A stretch of DNA of 64,000 nt from Cherax quadricarinatus. Lineage: Eukaryota > Arthropoda > Malacostraca > Decapoda > Parastacidae. The number at the start of each line of letters is the position of its first letter. The first letter of the stretch is position 1. Shown piece by piece: positions 56,930 through 64,000 of this stretch. The DNA lies in assembly GCF_038502225.1 (NCBI RefSeq), contig NC_091341.1:6599535-6663534 (forward strand). Reading direction: 5' to 3'. The notes under the pieces were generated by a model. It was not told the origin of the DNA. It worked only from the letters and a program-made list of their open reading frames with translations, and did not search any database. The translations under genes and the position numbers were made by a program.

Positions 56930-57020
56930 AGTCGTGCCGAATAAGTAGAATCGACAAGATGGCTCTTTAAGCAAGGGTCAATTCTACCTAATAACCCGAG
57001 TTAAATTTTGTTTATGCAGT
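56930..57020 (+). repeat. repeat D, short decayed trace
   Basis: AGTCGTGCCGAATAAGTAGA and ATTCTACCTAATAACC; only the first bases match 31358. Confidence 0.45.
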
Positions 57021-57029
57021 ATATCTACC

Positions 57030-57728
57030 TAAATCTATCTGAATATAATATCTGCCGCATTTACGGGAGAGTTCCAGCTGAGGAATTTGTACTACATTTT
57101 CTCGTCTGTCATACATCAGAGGGTAAGTATCTTAGACATGAGATCAGTGACATCAAGCGAAGTCTCGCCACAACCCGTTGCCCAGCAGAACAAGAACCTC
57201 AGCTACTGAGGTCTGACGGAAGCCACAATGCTTACCTGGAAAGATGATAAGCAGAATGCATGGGACTACACCTGTGTATTTAAGTAGGCTGACACCTACT
57301 TACTATATTCTGAAGCCGAATGGGGAGGTGTTGCTAGTTTCAGGGAGGTCCAGAAGATCAACAAATACAGACTTGGAAATGGAGCAGTTGTGCTCTAAGA
57401 TTCCTCGAAGAGTTAGGGGAAAGACTCATTACGGACTCTTAAGTACTCCAAAGCGGCCAGCTTAATTTTTGGGGACCCAGATGAAATATTTGAGATGTAG
57501 GCTCTGAGATAATATTTATGTTGTTTTGCTTTCCTTTCCATTGTATCTTTTAAATGTATTTAGTTTCCAGATAAAGTTCACGTAGCATATAAGGGGTGAT
57601 AGCAGAAGCAAACACTCAAACAGCACAGACAAGAATCCTGAGTTTTCCCTGAGTATGTTTTCTTCTCCTCTATAAGGATGAAGGTCCCTGGTCAGGTTCT
57701 AGAGGTGGTAACCCCCTATATGGTACAC
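57030..57728 (+). mobile_element. type-Q LINE C-terminus and 3' UTR, copy 3 (most decayed)
   Basis: Frames at 57008-57247 and 57244-57465 give LVCHTSEGKYLRHEISDIKR, SLATTRCPAEQEPQLLRSDG and, out of frame, relics of the WDxTxxxT and ETLG regions. The RPD triplet is lost. The 3' UTR (CACTCAAACAGCACAG, GGATGAAGGTCCCTGG, GGTGGTAACCCCCTATA) precedes (TA)n. Confidence 0.75.

Positions 57729-57784
<56 letters not shown>
57729..57784. repeat. (TA)n tract
   Basis: Between type-Q copy 3 and a type-2 hammerhead-like pair. Confidence 0.96.
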
Positions 57785-58100
<316 letters not shown>

Positions 58101-58157
58101 AAAACAACCACTGTGAAAGAATAATGAAATTCCAAGCGCTTTCGTGACTACTCACAT

Positions 58158-58162
<5 letters not shown>
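58101..58162 (-). mobile_element. type-2 hammerhead-like single arm
   Basis: CAAAACAACCACTGTGAAAG, ATGAAATTCCAAGCGCTTTC, GTGACTACTCACATTAT; cut by (TA)n within the core. Confidence 0.75.

Positions 58163-58241
<79 letters not shown>
58163..58241. repeat. (TA)n tract
   Basis: About 38 units. Confidence 0.96.
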
Positions 58242-58242
<1 letters not shown>

Positions 58243-58247
58243 AATAA

Positions 58248-58372
58248 TATAGGGAGGTACCACCTCTAGAACTGTTATAGGGACCCTCATCCTCAGAGAA
58301 AAGAGTAAACTTGCTTCAGGGAAAACTCAATATTCTCCCTGTAGCTGTTTGAGAATTTTCTCCTACCACCCC

Positions 58373-58378
<6 letters not shown>
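58248..58378 (-). mobile_element. type-Q LINE 3' UTR only, copy 4
   Basis: Inverted: GGTACCACCTCTAGAACTG, GGGACCCTCATCCTCAGAGA, TTGCTTCAGGGAAAACTC, CCCTGTAGCTGTTTGAG. It is flanked on both sides by (TA)n. Confidence 0.85.

Positions 58379-58466
<88 letters not shown>
58379..58466. repeat. (TA)n tract
   Basis: About 43 units; the last of the TA blocks. Confidence 0.97.
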
Positions 58467-58468
<2 letters not shown>

Positions 58469-58499
58469 CTTAAACACCCTGTCATATACAGTGGGGATG

Positions 58500-59750
58500 G
58501 ATGGAACAATATAATGAATATAATGGAATAAAATCAGGTAAGGCAAGAATTATTATTAGAAATATTGAAGAGAGAAAATTTAACTCTGAAAAATTAAACA
58601 GAAGTTTTCGATATAACAAAAAGCAGAAAACTAGTAGTGAATGTGACTTTATATTAAAGGAGAAGAAGAAGGATGATATGGAAGCGATAAATACCTAGGA
58701 AAAAATCAAAACAAAAGTGGAAGTTAATTTTGTTGGGATAACTTTGGAAAAGAATAGGTGTAGTTAGCTTTGAAATTTTTAATAAAAACTTTGAAGGAGA
58801 GGAAAGAGCTGGAAGAATATAAAACTGAAATCGAAGATTATTACAAAAATTACTAAATAAAATACTGTTATAGAACAAGAGGCAGCATCTGTTTTAGAAT
58901 TTACTGATAAATCAAATTTTTTTTTTTGAAATTTGAAAGAGGATTACAAATAATCTCAGATTATTGAGTGAGAGAAATACGCTTATTTTATTTGACTCTG
59001 CCAGAAGGAAATAAAATCAAGAAGAGAAATAATAAAACATGAGCAACACACAAGATGAAAATGCAGACTAAATCTTAGGATTCAAGAGCATTATGTTGGA
59101 CATTGGCGAATTAGAAACTATGAGAAAGATTAAGGCAAATTAAGCTTACCAAAGAAATGTTAAAGTGAGCGAAGAACAAAGAAAATGGAAAGCTGTAAGG
59201 ATAAACAAATCTGACAAGACCTTAGAAAGGAGGATTGTGTGAGGAACACAAGAAGATTTTTTTATGAGTAATAGGGCCGTACAGCCCTATAAAATAATTT
59301 CTCAAAAAAAGTATTGAATTAATGATAACCAAACTAAAACAAAGATAGAAATGGAAATAGTTTTATGAGCACATTTTTGAAAATTTCCTGTACTGAAATA
59401 GATGAAGTAATCTCAGAATCTACAACTATGGGACATTGAACCAAAAACGCATCTGATATAATTTGTTTGAAAATATATTAGGATTTTTTAGTTTAAGTAG
59501 AAATTAACTGAAGCTACTGAGTATGGAGAAGAACAGACTAAAGAAGAAAAGATGAGGAATGGAAATACTGGCACAGTAAGAGAAACTATACGACATAAAC
59601 AAACTGTAACTAAAACAACTATTTTTAATTTTAATAATATAACTACAAAATTGAGTGACTGAGAGAGAGACAGAGGAAGACAGAAGAATTTGACGAAATA
59701 AACTAGGGATTACTTGGAAAGAAACGTTATTTTAATTAGAGATTTGAAAA
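58500..59750 (+). pseudogene. decayed LINE ORF1-like region
   Basis: Purine-rich with lysine/glutamate-rich short frames. The conserved-looking island near 59095-59200 reads, across frames, RNYEKD..GKLSLPK..VKVSEEQRKWKAVRINKSDK, which resembles the RNA-binding C-terminal part of ORF1 proteins (..KARPIKV..SEEQ+WKVL+N..). The 58.75-59.0 kb part aligns with the inverse of 1-450. Many stops; no intact product. Confidence 0.4.
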
Positions 59751-60084
59751 ATAAAGAAATAAATTTATCAGTCTGGTAACTTAAATGGTCAATATGTTAT
59801 ACACGAGTCAACAACCAAAATGCTTCCGAGACCAGAGTAACAATTTCCAACTAATTTTAGGTCACTGAAAATGAATATCATGGTTAAAATTGCTTGTTAG
59901 CTCTACTTGTCAATATACACCTACGTGTCACAACAGGTTTGTGGCAGTGTGTTTCTTACCACACTCACAGTCTGACTGACCTTCACTGTTGTTCCAGCAG
60001 TTATAGAAGATGGTTGTGTTGAGGTGTAAGGTCGGTGATTTTCTTAGTCAAACACTTTTTAAACTTATAATATTCACTGAGCAA
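59751..60084. other. no recognisable gene
   Basis: AT-rich spacer; the homology of the next pseudogene starts near 60085. Confidence 0.5.
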
Positions 60085-60775
60085 ACAGTTTCTTTAGGCT
60101 GTGCACCACATATGAAAGAAACTTATGAGAATATGAAGCATTTGTTGCAATGCATAAAATATGATGAACATCAATGGCAGCTCTGTGGTGACTCAGAGGT
60201 TGTTGCTCTTGTGATGGGCTTGCAGGGCGGATACACCGCCACTACACATAAAACTGAGGCTCATGGAAACTCTTTGTGAAAGCTATGGACAAATCCGGTC
60301 AGGGATTCAAGTATTTAACATCAAAATTCCCCTCACTGAGCGACGCTAAGATAAGAGAGGAAGTCTTCAATGGTCCTCAGGTTCGAGAGCTTCTTAAAGA
60401 TGGTGACTTTGAATCAGACCTTCATGGGGAGGAGAAAGCTGCTTGGGAAGCATTCAAATAAGTGGCGAAGGGATTTCTCCGAAAAAGAAGGGAAGGCAAC
60501 TACGAAGAATTGGTGGAAAACCTCATCAAGTCTTACAAGAACATGGTATGTAGCATGTCACTTAAAATCCACTTTTTGGACTCACATTTAAATTTTATTC
60601 CAGGGAACTGTGAGGCAGTTAGTGACGAACATGGTGAAAAGTTTTACCAAGATATTTCATCCACGGAAAAATGGTACCAGGGCATATAGGGCACAAGACT
60701 GCTTGCAGACTATTGCTGAACATTGGCAAGAGATGATTCTTTAGCTCACTATAAGCTTCAAGCAAAAAGGTAGAG
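60085..60775 (+). pseudogene. decayed member of an arthropod multi-copy protein family of unknown function
   Basis: Frames at 60010-60279, 60276-60461 and 60462-60689 chain as APHMKETYENMKHLLQCIKY, WQLCGDSEVVALVMGLQGGYT, then (other frame) PPLHIKLRLMET, VKAMDKSGQGFKYLTSKFP, NGPQVRELLKDGDFE, MSLKIHFLDSHLNFIPGNC, VSDEHGEKFYQDISSTEKWY, and after stops LLADYC-TLARDD. This matches, from memory, a protein repeated in many arthropod and cnidarian genomes. Between GLQGGYT and PPLHIK about 55-60 residues normally present (a cysteine-containing stretch) are deleted. No introns are evident. Function unknown; a transposon origin is plausible. Confidence 0.6.
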
Positions 60776-61129
60776 AGTAGGTACGGATTAGAGCTTAAAA
60801 CATACTGACACATATTGTACGTTATAATAAAATAATCAAATATTACATGTCTCGTGTCTTTAAAGCATTTTTCAAGGCGATATTTGGATTCATGACATGA
60901 AAATACATAAGAATTAACTAATCTCATTTAAGAAGCATACAGCTTTCAAAAAGTGTTGACCATTGTTACCATAATCGCTGAATGTAATAATGGTTTTGTA
61001 TGCATCAACATATCAGTGACAAGACTGAGAGAAGAATATACACCATCAATATTTATGTTCTGGTATTGAATGGAACCTAAGCTATATAAATACAACAACA
61101 CTGAAAATGTTATTTAGCCTAAGAAAGGA
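60776..61129. other. no recognisable gene
   Basis: AT-rich; nothing recognised. Confidence 0.5.
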
Positions 61130-62000
61130 AACGGGCACGTAAGAGACCACCACCGTGGATTCAGAGGGGAATACAAGACTGGACAGACACCATTTTCTAG
61201 TCTGCAACGGGAAATTCTACACTGCTACACGAAGAGCTCAGTAGAAAAGGTATGGAAAAGTGCTTATGTGGATACAGTAATATTTGAAAAATTCATTGTA
61301 AAAGATGAAGGGTGATAGAAAGTGTTCTCTAATCTCAGTATATAGACACAAACTGTATATATAGACCTGCTTGAGGAAATAGGATGCTACGTAATACTGT
61401 TTGCTTATTACGAGAGTCATAAGAACAAGGGAGGCCCCAAGATGATAAAAACAGACAGTAAATGTGATCAAACAAGTGGCTACTGGAATTCAGTAATGAG
61501 GACAAGAGACGGAGGGGACAAATATCAGAGTGCAACATGGTAGAGGAGCATTTCAGGCATCGTACAAGAATAAGATCCAGGAGTAAACATATCTAGCATA
61601 TCCCTGGAAGTATATATCAACATAAAATCAATAGAAGTGAATGCAAAACAAGATATTTAAACTACTTTCAAGTGCCTCAGCCCAGAATCCTCTAGAGCAA
61701 TAAACACAGCACAAAAAACCCACTCTCGAGTACGTGGCGCCAGGGTGGAACCTGAACCAGATAAAGTATATAAAGAAGTTCAAGACATTCCAATGTTTCA
61801 CGACGACGAGAAACTTAAGGATCTCTACCTTACATACTTAGGGACGAAAAGGAACAGAGGGGACATGATCATGACATGTAAAACTCTTATGAAACTAGAG
61901 AAAGTGAGCAGAAACAGGCTGTTTGAGACGGTAAGGATGAGAAAAAGAACAAATATGAAAGGTAAGAGAGTAGGAAATATTAATTTAATCTTAGGTTAGT
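61130..62000 (+). pseudogene. decayed CR1/L2-like reverse transcriptase remnants
   Basis: The clearest part is the frame at 61745-61999: EKLKDLYLTYLGTKRNRGDMIMTCKTLMKLEKV followed by RLFETVRMRKRTNMKG, matching the ERLRELxLxTLExRRxRGDMIxxYKIL...RTRGHxxKL region after RT. Upstream (61141-61320) HHRGFRGEYKTGQ resembles the QHGFRxGRS entry. The rest is too diverged. Together with the ORF1-like region at 58.5 kb it may be one ancient element interrupted by the 60.1-kb pseudogene. Confidence 0.55.
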
Positions 62001-62504
62001 TATTGGGACGAACTAGATGAAGAGGTGATGGAGGTTTGATGAGTGAGCAAAGTCGGCAAGGTCTGCCCATAAACCACAACGTATACACTTCTCAGCGTAT
62101 ATAGCCTTAAAGCTTTATCTCTCAGTTAAAAACCAAACTTTAAAAATTAGTAACATCACCTGATCATTTTATTAAGATATATTGAGTCAAAATATGAACC
62201 TTCATATCACTAGTTAATTTTCCATTCAGTATGATTCAATGCAAGAACGTATTAAGTTATTTGTATAACATTTTTGACGGGTCAAATATATCAGGAAACT
62301 TTAAGATCTTGAAACTTCCCTCTTCAAAGATCTTTTTTTTTTTTTAAGCTGGCTGTGGAACTCTGAGGTCTCCAGGGGATAGTAATTGTTTCTCCACTCT
62401 GGACGACAAGAAAGTTTTGCACACGACAAATATTAGCAGCTCATACGTCCTTTTAATGTGGAAATTGTTGTGCGGACGATATTACATTCGATATTTTTCT
62501 TTCA
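62001..62504. other. no recognisable gene
   Basis: AT-rich with a T-run near 62333. Confidence 0.5.
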
Positions 62505-63035
62505 GCTTCCAGGAGTTGTAGCGAGTTCCAGTAGTTGTTCCCAGAGTTGTTCCAGGTTCCAGTAGAATTTGGTTCTAGTTGTTCCAGATTTTTTTTCCAA
62601 GCTTCACGAGTTGTTCCGGATGCCAGTTGCTTGAGGTTCAGTGGTTTCAGGTCCTAATTGTTCCATCTTCCATTTGTTTCTGGTTCCATTCTTTTGATGT
62701 TCAGTTTATTCCAATTTCCAGTTTTTCTAGTTTCATCAGTTGTTCCAGATTTCAGTTGCTTCAGATTTCAATAGAACCAAGTTCTAATTGTTTCAGATGT
62801 TTTGGGTCCAATTTGTACCACGATCCAGAGTTTCTAGGTAGCAATTTATCCAGACTCCAGCTTCTCCAGACTCTATGCGGTTCCTGATTTCAGTAGCTTT
62901 TCAGTTATTTCATATTCAGTTCGTCCAGGTTCCAAAATTTTCAAAGAGCCAGTATCAGGAACCAGTAGTTTCAGGATCCAGTTGTTTCAGAGTCAAATTG
63001 CTCTAGTTCCAGCAGTTGTCCCAGACCCTGTTGCT
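62505..63035. repeat. cryptic, diverged GTTCCAG-type repeat
   Basis: GTTCCAG, GTTGTTCCAG, TTTCAG and TTCCAGTTG words recur every 10-20 bases over 530 bp, with no fixed period and heavy substitution. It is comparable in texture to 40975-41610 but with a different motif. Confidence 0.65.
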
Positions 63036-63199
63036 CCACCCCAATACATTACTGTCACTACAAGACGGAGTTGTTCCAGCCTTCTAGTGGAATCCTAGTA
63101 GGTGGTAAAATAGTTTAGATAATGCCAGGCATTGAAATGAGGTAAGGTAGGACAACAAACAGCCCTTTCCTTGTAAATTCATCGGTGGGATACAGAGGC

Positions 63200-64000
63200 T
63201 AATAAGTTGATAGACAAAAACCACCCAGGAGGGAACCTGCGTCCTGCCGAAGGAGTATGAAACAAAAGACAGTTAAATGTTTTACATTTTGGTAGGATTA
63301 ATGGTGTCTTGTGTTGCTATCTCATAAAAACTTAACATTACAAGTTTATCTTGCTACCTATTTCATGGAACACCTAGTCCATGGTACACCTAGTTCATGG
63401 TACACCTAGTCTATGGTATACCTAGTTCACATTAAACATGCTATTATTCATGTGGATGCATAAGTATACACAATCATCCGAGTTTCCTTAATTTCGTTTC
63501 AATTCTTGTTCTTATAGTATTTCCACTATTGTCTTGGGGGAAATGGAGAAAAATCCTTCGTCTGTAAATCATGCGAGTCCTGAAAAGTGACATGAATGTC
63601 AGGAGCAACGGCTAGTAACCCTTCTCCTGAACTAATGAACAAAATAAAAGAAAAAAAGATGAGTTGTTAGAATGTGTTCTGGTTTAGTACACATTACATT
63701 AATTAATTGACTCCGAAATTTATGAATTAAAACAAGCTATATGACCTAGCTCTAAGCAAAACATTCCTTTAGGGGGTGGAAGGTTTTCCGTGGAAGGGAA
63801 ATAAATATGGTTGAGCAGAGTGTATATGGGAGAAAAAGAGCTAAAGAAGACGTATCAGTAATATAAGGAGATCAGTTATAGAAGCAGAGCGAGTATAGGT
63901 GTTCAAGTTCCAAGAGTTATGTGGTTTAGAAAAAGGGCTTGGTGTGGGGAAGAGAGGTATATGAGAGAGAGATTTTGGGAGGTGTTAGGCGAATGTTTGG
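63200..64000 (+). mobile_element. RTE-like LINE copy R4, 5' portion, cut by the window edge
   Basis: ACAAAAACCACCCAGGAGGG, GCGTCCTGCC, GTAGGATTAATGGTGTCTTG and GTCAGGAGCAACGGCTAGTA correspond in order to the 5' UTR of R1 (15375-15745). From about 63745 the frame echoes the endonuclease start (DLALSKTFL..GVEGF). By 63960 it matches GAGAGAGATTTTGGGAGGTG of R1 at 16131. It is heavily diverged and not coding. Confidence 0.75.
63364..63429. repeat. 17-bp tandem repeat, 4 copies
   Basis: Unit CATGGTACACCTAGTTC within the R4 5' UTR; it is absent from R1 and R3, so it is a local expansion. Confidence 0.88.

Noticed and set aside
62579..62887. 102-residue frame with SCSGFQLL-like repeats
   Set aside because: Translation of the cryptic GTTCCAG repeat.

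Overview
This 64-kb window is repeat-dominated eukaryotic DNA with no convincing host protein-coding gene. It contains APE-type LINEs of several lineages, tRNA-derived SINEs, very long (TA)n, (CA)n and (GA)n tracts, many minisatellites, and short elements with tails of the arthropod telomere-type motif CCTAA/TTAGG. Together these suggest an arthropod with a large genome. Several repeats resemble ones I recall from decapod crustaceans (crayfish/lobster), so a decapod is my best inference. That is recognition from memory, not a database result.

Layout. 0-9.8 kb: a 15-bp minisatellite, a LINE 3' end beside a (GT)n tract, a 16-bp minisatellite of about 100 copies, then a nearly complete minus-strand CR1/L2-like LINE (about 4.05-8.2 kb) encoding a PHD-like finger, three CCCH fingers, an endonuclease and a reverse transcriptase. 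Its 5' side has tandem 171-bp units, one invaded by an RTE-type tail with a 13-bp target duplication. A 36-bp minisatellite follows. 9.8-14 kb: mostly unannotatable AT-rich DNA. 14-19 kb: a truncated RTE-like LINE lying head-to-tail with a nearly full-length one (15.36-18.95 kb). 19-31 kb: SINE-like repeats, a second CR1/L2-like copy (23.0-24.6 kb), and short elements with hammerhead-ribozyme-like cores. 31-41 kb: (TA)n tracts, a LINE C-terminus with a CCHC + RPD/D restriction-like-endonuclease signature, and an RTE copy (33.8-40.4 kb) split by a 2.9-kb plus-strand LINE. 41-49 kb: highly diverged internal repeats, LINE 3' ends, a 214-bp inverted duplication, and a cysteine-rich pseudogene carrying further insertions. 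49-58.5 kb: inverted pairs of hammerhead-like termini between (TA)n blocks, two more copies of the CCHC/RPD LINE, and 30-bp and 33-bp minisatellites. 58.5-64 kb: decayed LINE ORF1 and RT remnants, a decayed arthropod repeat-family gene, a cryptic repeat, and the start of another RTE copy at the window edge.

The strongest candidate for something under-described is a set of short repeats, often in inverted pairs, that carry hammerhead-like cores (CUGANGA, stem II, GAAA, a self-complementary stem III and a partner stem I). Hammerhead ribozymes are known in Penelope-like retroelements, so these may be their pseudo-LTRs. No Penelope protein is visible here, so that assignment is inferred.
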